From NCBI GenBank assembly GCA_036675475.1, contig JAKFEY010000067.1, positions 1 to 64,000 of the forward strand: 64,000 nt of DNA, read 5' to 3'. Source of the DNA: JALYRV01 sp036675475 (GTDB lineage Bacteria; Acidobacteriota; Vicinamibacteria; Vicinamibacterales; SCN-69-37). The notes beneath the pieces were generated by a model, which ran no database searches, was not told the origin of the DNA, and worked only from the letters and a program-made list of their open reading frames with translations. Both the position numbers and the translations under genes were made by a program. Positions 53,090-63,334 of the stretch are shown here, one piece after another (position 1 is the first letter of the stretch; each line of letters opens with the position of its first letter).

Positions 53090-53434
53090 ATGCGGCAGGA
53101 CCTTTGTGCCAGAAGTTTGCGGTTCTCCGAGGAGATCCTCGCGCTGAATCGGCGGTTACTTCAGCACCGTGAACGGTTTGGAGGCAGCCTGTTTCAACTC
53201 GTGCGCGCGGGGACGGGGATTGGGTCGAATGTCGAGGAGGCACAAGCTGCCAGCTCCCGCAAGGATATGGCGGCAAAATATGCGATCGCCCTCCGCGAAG
53301 CGCGCGAAACTCGCTACTGGCTCCGCGTCATCAAAAGCGATCCTCTGGTGGGGGACTCAGTTGATCCTCTCATCCAGGAAGCAACCGAGTGGGTGGCCAT
53401 GCTGACCGCCACTGTGAAAAAGCTCAGAGAGTGA
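53090..53434 (+). CDS. Four-helix-bundle protein, S23/IVS type
   Basis: 114 residues, all helical. Signature: LFQLVRAGTGIGSNVEEAQA, then SSRKDMAAKYAIALREARETRYWLR, the pattern of proteins encoded in 23S rRNA intervening sequences and of related free-standing genes. They form pentamers that may bind nucleic acid; the biological role is unknown, although the retroelement accessory protein Avd shares the fold. It is enclosed by long inverted polypurine/polypyrimidine arms, as in rRNA intervening sequences. Confidence 0.88.
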   Translation: MRQDLCARSLRFSEEILALNRRLLQHRERFGGSLFQLVRAGTGIGSNVEEAQAASSRKDMAAKYAIALREARETRYWLRVIKSDPLVGDSVDPLIQEATEWVAMLTATVKKLRE

Positions 53435-53516
53435 ACAGGAAGGTCGAAGGTCAGAGGGAAAAGGTCAAAGGGGCGGAAAAGTCGAAGGCGCCAAGTCGAA
53501 GGGACGAAGGTGAAGG

Positions 53517-53587
53517 CCTCCCCCTCCTTGTCTCCTTTCCCTCTTCCCTTGCGTCCCCTTTTCCCTTTCCCCTGTAACCTTTCACCT
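53517..53587. repeat. Polypyrimidine right arm of the S23 element
   Basis: Reads CTCCTTTCCCTCTTCCC, TTGCGTCCCCTTTTCCC and AACCTTTCACC in order; it pairs with 52993-53074. The end overlaps the stop codon of the convergent M23 peptidase gene (53582-53584). The tract 53437-53516 before it is also repetitive (GGTCGAAGG units). Confidence 0.75.
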
Positions 53588-54322
53588 CAGGACGAGGAAG
53601 GGGTCCACCGGCCTGCCTTCCCACCATCGTTTGGGCGTGGTCATTTCGAAGATGGCGAAGTGGAGGTGAGGGGTGTTGGGCGGGGCGTTGCCTGAGGTGC
53701 CGACGTAACCGAGCACCTGGCCGCGCGTGAGCCGGTCGCCTTCCTTCAGGCCGTCCGCGTAGCGCTCGAGGTGGGCGTAGTAATAGACGAACTGCTCGCG
53801 CGGGTCGTACTGATAGAGCGTGATGCCGCCGGCGCGGCTGCTGAGCATGCGGGCCACCGTGCCGTCTTCGGTGGCGAGCACGGGCGTGTGACGCGGCGCG
53901 AGGATGTCGATCGCCTCGTGACGGCGCGAGCCGCTGCGCTGATCGTTGAACGACTGCACGAGCGTCGCGGGGTCGACGCCGCGCACCGGCAGCGTGAGCC
54001 TTCGGTCGCGCAGGTTGTCGACGACGTCTCCGGCGCCAGCCGAGAGCGTGGGCACGGAGGGATCGATGGGCGCCGGCGCATCGGGCCGCCGCGCGCTGTC
54101 CGCCGCGGCAGCAGGCAGCACCGGCGACGGATGCGGCGCGACCGGCGTATCGGCGTCGAGCACGGCGACGACGTCGTCAGGGTCCGATACGGCGTCGGGC
54201 CGGCCGCGATCGCGCGCGTCGCCGCGCCGCGCGGCGTTCGACATGAGAACGGCCGTCACGACGGCGCCCAGCATGACGCCCGTGACGGCCGCGGCCAGCA
54301 CGTTCTTCGACTGCTGCTGCAT
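53582..54322 (-). CDS. M23-family peptidoglycan endopeptidase
   Basis: 246 residues from MQQQSKNVLAAAVTGVMLGAV, an N-terminal membrane anchor. After a Pro/Ala-rich linker comes a LytM domain with zinc ligands in RRHEAIDILAP (H and D) and TPHLHFAIF. These enzymes cut peptidoglycan crossbridges or recruit amidases. It starts 11 bases after the L,D-transpeptidase stop, forming a wall-modifying pair. Confidence 0.9.
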   Translation of the reverse strand: MQQQSKNVLAAAVTGVMLGAVVTAVLMSNAARRGDARDRGRPDAVSDPDDVVAVLDADTPVAPHPSPVLPAAAADSARRPDAPAPIDPSVPTLSAGAGDVVDNLRDRRLTLPVRGVDPATLVQSFNDQRSGSRRHEAIDILAPRHTPVLATEDGTVARMLSSRAGGITLYQYDPREQFVYYYAHLERYADGLKEGDRLTRGQVLGYVGTSGNAPPNTPHLHFAIFEMTTPKRWWEGRPVDPFLVLR

Positions 54323-54333
54323 TCCGCCCGGCT

Positions 54334-55299
54334 TTACTCGACCAGCAGCACGGTGGTGCCCTTGGCGACGAGCGACGCCACGCGCAGCGCGTCCCAGTTG
54401 GTCAGGCGAATGCAACCGTGCGATTCGCTGTAGCTGATGCGCCCGGGTTCGGGCGTGCCGTGAATGCCGTAGTGCTCCTTCGACAGATCGATCCAGACGA
54501 CGCCCACCGGATTGTTCGGGCCGGCAGGAATCTTCGCTTTGGCATGCGACGGGTCGGCGTCCCAGAACAGATCCGGGTTGTAGTTGAAGACCGGATTGCG
54601 CGTCACCGACGTCACCTGCCACGTGCCGATCGGCAGCGGATCTTCCTCGCTGCCGGTCGTCACCGGCGCGCGGAACACGACGTTGCCCTTCTGGTCGAGC
54701 ACCTGCAGCGAGCTGCGCGCCTTGGACACGATCACCGTGACGTTGCCGAACGCGTTGTTCGCCGCTTCGCCCGCGGGGCGCGTGTCGGGAATGGCGGTCG
54801 CGTCGACGGCCGGCACCTTGATGGTCGCGCCGGCGACGAACTTCTTGCCGGGATTGATCTGGCGCAGCAGCTCAGGCTTGATGTGGAACTTCTCGCCAAG
54901 CTTTTCGAGCGCCGACGAGTAGCCCAGCCGCTCGAGTTTCGACTTGGCCATCATGTCGGCGGGAATCTTCGTGAACGGGCCCTTCACATCCTCGGCAGAG
55001 AGCTCGTACTCACGGAGACCGCCGTTGGGGGCAGGCACGGCCTTGATTCCGCGGGCGCCCTCATAGGCTTCGAGCGCGCGCAGCGTGTTCTTTCCGAGCT
55101 TGCCGTCGATCTCGCCCGGCGAAAAGCCGGCCAGATCGAGCGTGACCTGCAGGGCCAGCGCTTCCTTCACGCTGTAGAGCGCGGCCGTGGCCTTGTCGGC
55201 CGCCGACATCTCCTGGCCGGTGCGTGTCGATTGCGCCACGAGCGGCGCGCTGATAGCCAGGGCAAGGGTGGCGCAGACCGCCGAAACGTTCAATCTCAC
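54334..55299 (-). CDS. L,D-transpeptidase, ErfK/YbiS-like
   Basis: 321 residues with signal peptide (ATLALAISAPLVAQS). Two N-terminal modules follow: a peptidoglycan-binding-like helix region (LQVTLDLAGFSPGEIDGKLG) and a LysM-like segment (LEKLGEKFHIKPELLRQINPG). The YkuD catalytic domain has YGIHGTPEPGRISYSESHGC with the nucleophile Cys. The ATG overlaps the phosphoesterase stop. It crosslinks peptidoglycan or attaches proteins. Confidence 0.93.
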   Translation of the reverse strand: MRLNVSAVCATLALAISAPLVAQSTRTGQEMSAADKATAALYSVKEALALQVTLDLAGFSPGEIDGKLGKNTLRALEAYEGARGIKAVPAPNGGLREYELSAEDVKGPFTKIPADMMAKSKLERLGYSSALEKLGEKFHIKPELLRQINPGKKFVAGATIKVPAVDATAIPDTRPAGEAANNAFGNVTVIVSKARSSLQVLDQKGNVVFRAPVTTGSEEDPLPIGTWQVTSVTRNPVFNYNPDLFWDADPSHAKAKIPAGPNNPVGVVWIDLSKEHYGIHGTPEPGRISYSESHGCIRLTNWDALRVASLVAKGTTVLLVE

Positions 55300-56042
55300 G
55301 TTGTGACCTCCACTGCTGTCTCCACTTCAAGCACGCGGTACGGCCGGTCGGGCCGGGCCTCGCGCATGAGCGACAGCGAAACGTTGTACACGGGCGTGCC
55401 GTTGGTGGTGCGGCCTTCCGGCGCACCGTGATGCGCATGGCCGTGCACGACGGCCGACACGGCATAGCGGGTGAGGGGCTCTTCGAGCCGGCTGCATCCG
55501 AGGTAGGGAAAAATTTCGAGCGGCTCGCCCTCGACGGTGTCGCGCACGGGCGCGTAGTGCAGGATCGCGACCTTCGCGGGCGTGCGGAGCCGCGCGAGCG
55601 CGTTTTCGAGCTTCAGCGATTCGTTGATCGCTTCGTTGACGAACTGCTTGACGACGCCTTCGCCCCAGGCGCCGAGGACGCCGCGGCCGAAGCCGCCGCA
55701 GAACCCTTTGACGCCGGCAAACCCCACGTCCTTGATCTCGGTCGTGTCGCCGTCGAGCAGCGTGAGGCCTGCCTCACGCAGCACGCTCGCAACTTCGGCC
55801 GCCTGGTCCGACTCGTAGTCGTGATTGCCCAGCACGCCGACCATCGGGATGCGCACGGCCGTCTGCAGGTCGCGCGCGAGGATGGCGGCTTCCTCGGGCA
55901 GGCCGTAGTCGGTGAGGTCGCCGCACAGCACGAGCACATCGGCGTCTTCGTGGACCGCCGAAAGCAGCGGGATCAGGACACCTTGCGACGACCGGGAGTA
56001 GTGAAGATCGCCGAGAGCGGCAATGCGGACGGGCACATCCAT
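55296..56042 (-). CDS. Calcineurin-type metallophosphoesterase
   Basis: 248 residues from MDVPVRIAALGDLHYSR. All five metal motifs are present: GDLHYS, LCGDLTDYG, LGNHDYE, LHYAPV and GHAHHG. The substrate is unknown. Its position before two cell-wall genes, with ATGA overlap, suggests a role in envelope or nucleotide-signal metabolism, but this is only context. Confidence 0.9.
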   Translation of the reverse strand: MDVPVRIAALGDLHYSRSSQGVLIPLLSAVHEDADVLVLCGDLTDYGLPEEAAILARDLQTAVRIPMVGVLGNHDYESDQAAEVASVLREAGLTLLDGDTTEIKDVGFAGVKGFCGGFGRGVLGAWGEGVVKQFVNEAINESLKLENALARLRTPAKVAILHYAPVRDTVEGEPLEIFPYLGCSRLEEPLTRYAVSAVVHGHAHHGAPEGRTTNGTPVYNVSLSLMREARPDRPYRVLEVETAVEVTT

Positions 56043-56074
56043 GACGGGAGCAATGTGCGTGCCCGCGGCACACG

Positions 56075-56114
56075 GTTTGCCACTGCAGAGGCCTGGAGGC
56101 CTTTCGTTGCAAAC
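56075..56114. repeat. AGGCCT-type hairpin between divergent genes
   Basis: AGGCCT-GG-AGGCCT forms the inner stem (56089-56102), and GTTTGC / GCAAAC (56075-56080, 56109-56114) the outer. It shares its core with the hairpin at 9579-9598. Confidence 0.5.
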
Positions 56115-56154
56115 AATTACCCAGCCCGGCCAGCTGAGCAGGACGCCCGAGCCC

Positions 56155-56964
56155 ATGATTCCCGATGAGCCGACCCAGGCGTTCTATCGCGCGGCGATCG
56201 ACGTGCTCGACGAAGCCGGCGTGCCCTTCCTTGTGGGCGGCGCGTATGCCTTTTCGCAATACACCGGCATCGAGCGTCACACGAAGGATTTCGACCTGTT
56301 CCTGAAGCGCGACGACCTGGAGCGCGCGATGGAGGCCTTCCGCAACAAGGGCTACGAGCCCGAGGTGCGCTTCGACCACTGGCTGGGGAAGGTGTACGGC
56401 CCCGACGGGCTCTTCGTCGACTTGATCTTCAGCTCCGGCAACGGCATCGCGGAAGTCGACGATCTGTGGTTCGAGTTCGCGGCGCCCGGCCGCGTGTTCG
56501 ACCGCGACGTCAAGCTGTGCCCGCCCGAAGAGATGATCTGGTCGAAGGCCTTCATCCAGGAGCGCGAGCGCTTCGACGGCGCCGACGTGGCCCATATCTT
56601 CAAGGCGCGCGGCGACGCCATGGACTGGCCGCGCCTGATGGCGCGCTTCGGCCAGAACTGGCGCGTGCTTTACAGCCATCTGGTGCTGTTCGGCTATATC
56701 TATCCCGACAACCGCGCGCTGGTGCCCAGCTGGGTGATGACCGATCTCAACACGCGGCTCATCGAGGAAACCACCAGCGCGGCGCCGGCCGACCGCGTGT
56801 GCAACGGCCCGGTCCTCTCGCGCCAGCAGTATCTGCCCGACCTCGCCGACGGCTACGAGGACGCGCGGCTTGCGCCTGTTGGTAACATGACCGAGGAGCA
56901 GGTCGCAGCCTGGACCGACGCGATCAAAGTTGATGGAGACCCGGGGACGACGACGCAGAGTTAA
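56155..56964 (+). CDS. Nucleotidyltransferase-fold protein
   Basis: 269 residues from MIPDEPTQAFYRAAIDVLDE. VPFLVGGAYAFSQYTGIERH and TKDFDLFLKRDD form the glycine and acidic motifs of minimal nucleotidyltransferases; VFVDLIFSSGNG supplies a further Asp. The helical C-terminal half (SHLVLFGYIYPDNRALVPSW) is unassigned. It is related in outline to AbiEii/MNT-type transferases but has no visible antitoxin partner. Confidence 0.75.
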   Translation: MIPDEPTQAFYRAAIDVLDEAGVPFLVGGAYAFSQYTGIERHTKDFDLFLKRDDLERAMEAFRNKGYEPEVRFDHWLGKVYGPDGLFVDLIFSSGNGIAEVDDLWFEFAAPGRVFDRDVKLCPPEEMIWSKAFIQERERFDGADVAHIFKARGDAMDWPRLMARFGQNWRVLYSHLVLFGYIYPDNRALVPSWVMTDLNTRLIEETTSAAPADRVCNGPVLSRQQYLPDLADGYEDARLAPVGNMTEEQVAAWTDAIKVDGDPGTTTQS

Positions 56965-57219
56965 GAGTTGGTGATGGCCAGGGGCTTCGAGTCGAAGAGC
57001 GTCGAATCGCAGCAGGAGGAGGCGCAGGCGAAGCGCCCGTTGAAGCCGGCGCTCAGCCCGGAGGAACGCGCGCGCCTCGAGCGGCGGCAGGTCACCGAGC
57101 TCGCCCTCGCCGCCAAGCGCGCCGAGCTCGCCAACGCCACCGGCGACGCGCATCGGGCCTACCTGACGCGCGTCATCAACGACTTGACAGCAATTCTTAA
57201 CTCCTAACTCACCAACTCT
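56964..57219. repeat. Inverted AGAGTTGGTGA repeat around a small gene
   Basis: Perfect 11-base arms at 56964-56974 and 57209-57219 enclose the next gene. The right arm continues the theme with TAACTC / CTAACTC units (57197-57210). The arms touch the start codon and stop codon of the enclosed gene. Confidence 0.65.
56974..57207 (+). CDS. Small hydrophilic helical protein
   Basis: 77 residues from ATG 56974; TTG 56968 and GTG 56971 are in-frame alternatives. It is highly charged and predicted fully helical (SPEERARLERRQVTELALAAKRAELA). No family recognised. The gene is framed by the inverted repeat above, so it may travel with it. Confidence 0.55.
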   Translation: MARGFESKSVESQQEEAQAKRPLKPALSPEERARLERRQVTELALAAKRAELANATGDAHRAYLTRVINDLTAILNS

Positions 57220-57223
57220 AAAT

Positions 57224-58543
57224 TCACTTGATCAGATACAGCGCGGTCTGTCTTCCGTCGATCCAGCTCCATCCATCCGCCAGCAGCGCCGCGTCTTCTT
57301 CGAGCGCAAACCGCACGGCCTGATTGTTCCACTCGGGCACCGGGTGCATCACGTTGAGCTCAATCGAGTGCCAGGTGTCGGGACGGAACACGTATTCCCC
57401 GCGCACCGGAATGCCCTGCTGATAGTCCGTCATGCCAATCGGCGCGCCGGCGCCATGTCCGTGATAGCCGATCGGATGGCAGTAGATCGACGGTGTGAGG
57501 CCTTCGCTCTTCGCCTGCGCGAGCGAGGCGGCCAGCGCCGCGTTGCCTGACACGCCCGGCTTCGCGTGCGCCATCGTGATGTCCTGCAGCCGGTTGGCGG
57601 CGGCAAGGCCGGCGCGGATGCCCGCCGGCGCGTCCGTCTCGCCGGCGGCCAGCACGTACGCGTGATGCTGCGTGTCGGTGGAGAAGCCGAGATACACGAG
57701 GCCGAAGTCGGTGTGCAGCAGGTCGCCCGGCCGGATGACCGTGTCACCCTGCGCGCCGCCCTTGCGCTGGATGCTGACCGACGGATGGAACCATCCGCCC
57801 AGCCCGAGATCGGCCACGCGCTGGCGCATCCACCACACCACATCCTCGGTGGTCGTCACGCCCGGCGTGATCACCTTGCGTGAGAACGCGTCGCGGATGA
57901 TCTGATGCGCCACCTGCATCACGTGCGTGTAGGCGGCCGTCTCCTCGGCCAGTTTCGTCTCGAGCCAGCCGACCGCCAGCCCCTCGGCGCTCTTCACGCG
58001 CGGCGCGTACTCCGGCCCGAGCGCGCGCAGCAGGTTGTCGCGCTCGTTGGCGCTCAGCCCATCGGCATGGGCGAACTGCTCGGACGTGTTGACGCCGATC
58101 ACCTTCGGCTGCCGCTCCTCGACGAGCTTCCGCAGGCCCTCCCACTGGCCGTCGTTGTGCGTGCGCACCACGGTGTAGAGGCCGTCATAGTCGAAGCGCC
58201 CGATCGACAACGCCTCCACCCGCTCGCCCACGCGCGAGAACACCAGCATCGTCCGCCGCCGCGACGCGTAGGTCGTCAGCGGCGACATCGAGCGGAACAC
58301 GGGGTCGTCGTTGTATTCGCGCGAGACGACAATCCACATGTCGATGCCTTCCCGCTGCATGAGCGCGGGCAGCACGGTCTGGAAGCGCTGCTGAATCCAG
58401 CTCTTCATGAACGGCGCCTGCTCGCGATGCGTGAGCACGCGATTGGCGGGGAACGCGGACTGCGCCGACAACACGGCCGCCGTACAGGCGGCGGTCATCA
58501 CGGCGGCTGAAACTGCGCGGCGAAGACGAGCGTCTTTGATCAC
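57224..58543 (-). CDS. Exported M24 metallopeptidase, Xaa-Pro aminopeptidase-like
   Basis: 439 residues; the GTG at 58543 is preceded by AAAGGAA and gives a signal peptide (AVMTAACTAAVLSAQSAFP). The creatinase-like N-domain (about 35-190) precedes the pita-bread catalytic domain. Metal ligands are visible in HTDFGLVYLGFSTDTQ (two Asp), the His of YHGHGAGAPIG, and Glu in SIELNVM and ALEEDAA. It should cleave dipeptides or X-Pro bonds outside the cytoplasm. Confidence 0.9.
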   Translation of the reverse strand: MIKDARLRRAVSAAVMTAACTAAVLSAQSAFPANRVLTHREQAPFMKSWIQQRFQTVLPALMQREGIDMWIVVSREYNDDPVFRSMSPLTTYASRRRTMLVFSRVGERVEALSIGRFDYDGLYTVVRTHNDGQWEGLRKLVEERQPKVIGVNTSEQFAHADGLSANERDNLLRALGPEYAPRVKSAEGLAVGWLETKLAEETAAYTHVMQVAHQIIRDAFSRKVITPGVTTTEDVVWWMRQRVADLGLGGWFHPSVSIQRKGGAQGDTVIRPGDLLHTDFGLVYLGFSTDTQHHAYVLAAGETDAPAGIRAGLAAANRLQDITMAHAKPGVSGNAALAASLAQAKSEGLTPSIYCHPIGYHGHGAGAPIGMTDYQQGIPVRGEYVFRPDTWHSIELNVMHPVPEWNNQAVRFALEEDAALLADGWSWIDGRQTALYLIK

Positions 58544-58582
58544 AAGGTTCCTTTCGGCAAGCGTAGGATAATGGAAAGACCG

Positions 58583-59287
58583 ATGTTCGTTCGCCACGCC
58601 GTCCCGGGCCTGCTGGCCCTCATGCTCGCCGCAGGCTGCGGCCGGTCGCCCGAGCCCGCCGCGGACACGGCGCCGCAGGCGCCGCCGACGAGCGCCGCGC
58701 CGGCGTCCGCTCCCTCCGCCGCGCGCCCCCGCATCGTCTTTCTTGGCGACAGCCTCACCGCGGGCTTCGGCCTGCCCGCGTCGCAGGCGTTTCCCGTGCT
58801 CATCGGCGAAAAGCTGCGCAGAGAGGGTCTCGACGCCGAAGTCGTGAACGCCGGTATCTCCGGCGACACGGCCGCCGGCGGCAGGCGCCGTCTCAAGTGG
58901 GCGCTCGAAGGGGATGTGCGGGTGCTCGTCGTGGCGCTTGGCGCCAATGATGGGCTGCGCGGCAATTCCGTGGCGGCGATGAAGGCCGATCTGCAGGCCA
59001 TCATCCGCGCGGCGAAGGCGCGCGGCATCACCGTGCTGCTGCTCGGCATGGAAGCGCCGCCGAACTTCGGCCCCGAATACACCGCCGAGTTCCGGCAGGC
59101 GTTCCGCGATCTCGCCGATGAGGAGGACGTCGCGTTCGTCCCGTTTTTCCTCGAGGGCATCGCGGGCGTGCCGGCGCTCAATCAGGGCGACGGGCTGCAT
59201 CCCAACGCCGAGGGCGCCGAGCGCGTCGCCGATCTCGTGTGGAAGGCGCTCGAGCCGCTCGCAGAGGAACGGCTCGCGGCCCGATGA
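58583..59287 (+). CDS. SGNH arylesterase/thioesterase lipoprotein, TesA-like
   Basis: 234 residues from MFVRHAVPGLLALMLAAGC, chosen because GGAAAGA lies four bases upstream; ATG 58571 is the alternative. LAAGC is a good lipobox. SGNH blocks: FLGDSLTAGFG, GANDGLRG and DGLHPN. It hydrolyses acyl esters or thioesters in the periplasm. The order TesA-YbbA-YbbP matches the E. coli tesA locus, though there tesA is divergent. Confidence 0.92.
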   Translation: MFVRHAVPGLLALMLAAGCGRSPEPAADTAPQAPPTSAAPASAPSAARPRIVFLGDSLTAGFGLPASQAFPVLIGEKLRREGLDAEVVNAGISGDTAAGGRRRLKWALEGDVRVLVVALGANDGLRGNSVAAMKADLQAIIRAAKARGITVLLLGMEAPPNFGPEYTAEFRQAFRDLADEEDVAFVPFFLEGIAGVPALNQGDGLHPNAEGAERVADLVWKALEPLAEERLAAR

Positions 59288-59296
59288 TCGAGCTGG

Positions 59297-60042
<746 letters not shown>

Positions 60043-60043
<1 letters not shown>

Positions 60044-62568
60044 TGTTTATCCTTCGCATGGTCTGGCGCGAAACGCGGGCCGTGTGGCGCCGCCTCCTCT
60101 TTTTCTATATCTGCGTTGCGATCGGTGTCGGCGCCATCGTCGCCATTCGTTCGATCATCCAGAACGTACGCGTCACGCTGGTCGGTGAGGCGCGCGCCAT
60201 TTTCGGCGCCGACGTGATGGCGTCGACCAGCCGGCCGTGGCGCCCCGAAACGGTGCAGGCCATCGAGCAGTTCCTGCAGGGCCGGCCGGTGCAGTACACC
60301 AGCGTGGTCGAGACGTCCACGATGGTGAGGCCGGAGCGCGAGGATCGGCCCGCCGCGCGGATGGTGGAGCTGAAGGCGGTGGAGCCGGGCTTTCCGTTCT
60401 ACGGGCGCATCGAGCTCGAAAGCGGGCAGCCGTACCGTCACGCCCTGCTCGCTGACGGCGGCGTGGTCGTGCAGCGCGATCTTCTGCTGCAGCTCGGGAT
60501 TGGCGTCGGCGACCGCATCATGATCGCCGGCCAGCCGTTCACCGTGCGCGATGTCGTGACCCGCGAGCCGGGCCGGCAGGTCAGTACCTTCACGCTCGGG
60601 TCGCGCGTCTTTATCGATCTGCAGGCCCTGCGGCAGCTCAATCTTCTGGGCTTCGGCAGCCGCGCGTCGTATCGCACCCTGGTCAAAGTCGCCGACGATA
60701 CCGACGCGCCGCGCCTGTCGCGCGCGCTTGGCCGCGCCGTGCGCGATGAGTTCGTGCAGGTGCGGCACTATCGCGGCACCGAAGCGGGCATCAACGAGGA
60801 TCTGGCGCGCGCCGAGGATTATCTGAGCCTGGTCGGCTTTGTCATCGTGGTGCTCGGCGGCATCGGCGTGTGGAGCGTGACGCGCGTCTTCATGCAGCAG
60901 AAGATCCGCAGCATCGCGATCCTCAAGTGCCTTGGCGCGTCGGGCCGTCAGGTGCTGGGCACCTACGTCGCGCAGATGGCGCTGCTCTCGGCGGCCGGCG
61001 GTCTCTCGGGCGTGCTCGTGGCGTACGGCGCGCTGGCCGCGATTCCGGAATATCTCGTGGCGCTGCTTCCGTCCGGGCGCCCCGACCTCACGCTCTCGGC
61101 CTCGGTGCAGGGCGTGGCGGTGGGATTGCTGGTGTCGGTGCTCTTCGCGCTCGTGCCGCTGCTCGAAACGCGCGCCATCAAGCCGCTGCTGCTGTTGCGC
61201 GCCGACACGGCCATGCAGGCGCGGCGGCGCGACTGGGTGGCGTGGGCGAGTTATGCGATTGTTGCCGCGGGCCTCGCGGCCGTCGCCGCGTGGCAGGCCG
61301 GCTCGCTCGAGGCGAGTCTGTATGTGATGGGCGGCCTCGCCGGCGTCGGCCTCGTGCTGCACCTCGCCTCGAGCGTGCTGGTGCGCGCGGTGCGGCCGCT
61401 CACACGCGCGCGAGCATTCGCCGTCCGCCATGCGGTGATCAGTCTCGGCCGGCCCGGCAACCAGACGCGCGTCGTGCTGCTCACGGTCGGGCTCGGCGCG
61501 TTCTTCATCCTTGCCATTCAGCACGTGCAGGCGAATCTGCTCAACGCCTTTTCGCTCGAGTTGAGCGACGACTCGCCCGACATGTTCCTCATCGACATCC
61601 AGCGCGATCAGGAAGCGGGCGTGCGCGCGCTCGTCGACGGCCGCGCCATCGAGCCGGCGAAGCTGATTCCCGTCATGCGCGCCCGTGTCGTCGGCGTCGC
61701 GGGCCGCGACGTCAACCTCGAGGCGTATGACGATGTGCGGCGGAGGGGGCTGGGGCGGGAATACGTCATCACGTATCGATCGCATCTCGAGGCGAACGAG
61801 GTGATGCAGGCGGGCGAGTTGTGGGAGGGGCCGGTGCCCGACGGCGGCACGCCTGACGTGTCGATCGAAGAGGGCATCGCCAGGCGCGGCATCGGGATTG
61901 GCGACCGCATGCGCTTCGACATCGCGGGGCGCGAAATCGAGGCGCGTGTCACCAGCATCCGCGAAGTGGACTGGAGCGAGGCGCGCAACGGCGGCTTCAT
62001 GTTCGTGTTCCGGCCGGGGCCGTTCGAAGACGCGCCGCGGACGTTCATTGCCCTGGTGCGCGCCCCGCGCGAGCCGGCCGCCCGCGCGGCCCTGCAGCGC
62101 GACCTGATCACGTCCTATCCGAACGTGTCGGCCATCGACATCCGCGAGATCATCCGCACCATTCAGGGCGTGGTGCAGAACATCACGCTCGCCATTACGA
62201 TTGTGGGCGTCATCGCGCTCGGCAGCGGCATGCTGATTCTCATCGGCGCAGTCGCCATGACGCGCTTTCAGCGCCACTACGAGGCCGCCATCTATCGCAC
62301 CCTGGGCGCGAGCACGCGCCGGCTGACGGCGATGGTGGCTGTCGAGTACGGCGTGCTTGGCACGTTGGCCGGCCTGCTCGGCGCCGGCGGGGCGGTGGCG
62401 CTGTCGTGGGCCGTCACTACGCGGCTGCTCGAGATGGCATGGGAGCCGGCGATCCACATTGCCGCCATCGGCGTGGCCGCCACGGCGGCCGTGGTGCTGA
62501 TGGTCGGCCTGAGTGCCAGCCTCGATGTGCTGGTGAAGAAACCGCTGGGCAGCCTGCGGGGAGAGTAG
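60043..62568 (+). CDS. ybbP: FtsX-fold ABC permease, YbbP-like
   Basis: 841 residues. An N-terminal helix and a periplasmic domain (about 45-235) are followed by three FtsX helices (LVGFVIVVLGGIGVWSVTRV), an extra membrane region, a second periplasmic domain (about 500-690) and a final three-helix FtsX domain. This duplicated layout is that of YbbP. With YbbA and the esterase lipoprotein it likely forms a mechanotransmission or lipid-handling complex. Confidence 0.93.
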
Positions 62569-62582
62569 GAGACGAGATTCAG

Positions 62583-63332
62583 ATGGTGCAGCACGAAATC
62601 ATCGGCGACGACATGCAGGCGGTCATCATCACGCTCAACCAGGGCGACGCCGTGCGCGCCGAAGCCGGGTCGATGATGTTCATGACCGAAGGCATCGATA
62701 TGGACGCGAAGATGGAGGGCGGCCTGCTCGGCGGCCTGAAGCGCAAGCTGCTGGCGGGCGAGAGCTTCTTCATCACGCACTTCCGCTGCACGCGGCCGAC
62801 CGCGAAAGTGGCGTTCGCCGGTCCGCATCCCGGCAAGATCATCGCGATGCCGCTGACGTCGCAGGCCATCCTCTGCCAGAGCGACGCGTTCCTCTGCGCG
62901 AAAGGCGACATCGACATCAGCATCGCCTTCACGAAGCGCATCGGCGCGGGCTTCTTCGGCGGCGAGGGCTTCATCCTGCAGAAACTCGAAGGCACCGGCC
63001 TCGCGTTCATTCACGCCGGCGGCACGGTGGTGGACATGACGCTGGCGCCGGGCGAGAAGATCAAGGTCGACACGGGCTGCCTCGTGGCCTTCGATCCGTC
63101 GGTGGATTACGCGATCGAGCGCGTGGGCGGCATCAAGACGTCGCTGTTCGGCGGCGAAGGATTGTTCTTTGCCTCGATGACCGGCCCGGGCCGCGTCTGG
63201 CTGCAGACGCTGCCGTTCTCGCGCCTCGCCGATCGCATCAACCAGGCCTTCAAGGGCGACCGCGGCGAAGTCAAACGCGACATGGGCGGCCTGCTCGGCG
63301 GGCTCGGCGACATCATCGGAGGGGACAAATAG
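62583..63332 (+). CDS. AIM24/TIGR00266-family protein
   Basis: 249 residues from MVQHEIIGDDMQAVII. It is beta-rich and Gly-rich, with the family pattern RAEAGSMMFMTEGIDMD, GGLKRKLLAGESFFITHF and a long FILQKLEGTGLAFIHAGGTVVD strand. A Gly-rich tail (MGGLLGGLGDIIGG) ends it. The function is unknown in bacteria; the mitochondrial relative affects membrane organisation. Confidence 0.92.
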   Translation: MVQHEIIGDDMQAVIITLNQGDAVRAEAGSMMFMTEGIDMDAKMEGGLLGGLKRKLLAGESFFITHFRCTRPTAKVAFAGPHPGKIIAMPLTSQAILCQSDAFLCAKGDIDISIAFTKRIGAGFFGGEGFILQKLEGTGLAFIHAGGTVVDMTLAPGEKIKVDTGCLVAFDPSVDYAIERVGGIKTSLFGGEGLFFASMTGPGRVWLQTLPFSRLADRINQAFKGDRGEVKRDMGGLLGGLGDIIGGDK

Positions 63333-63334
63333 GC

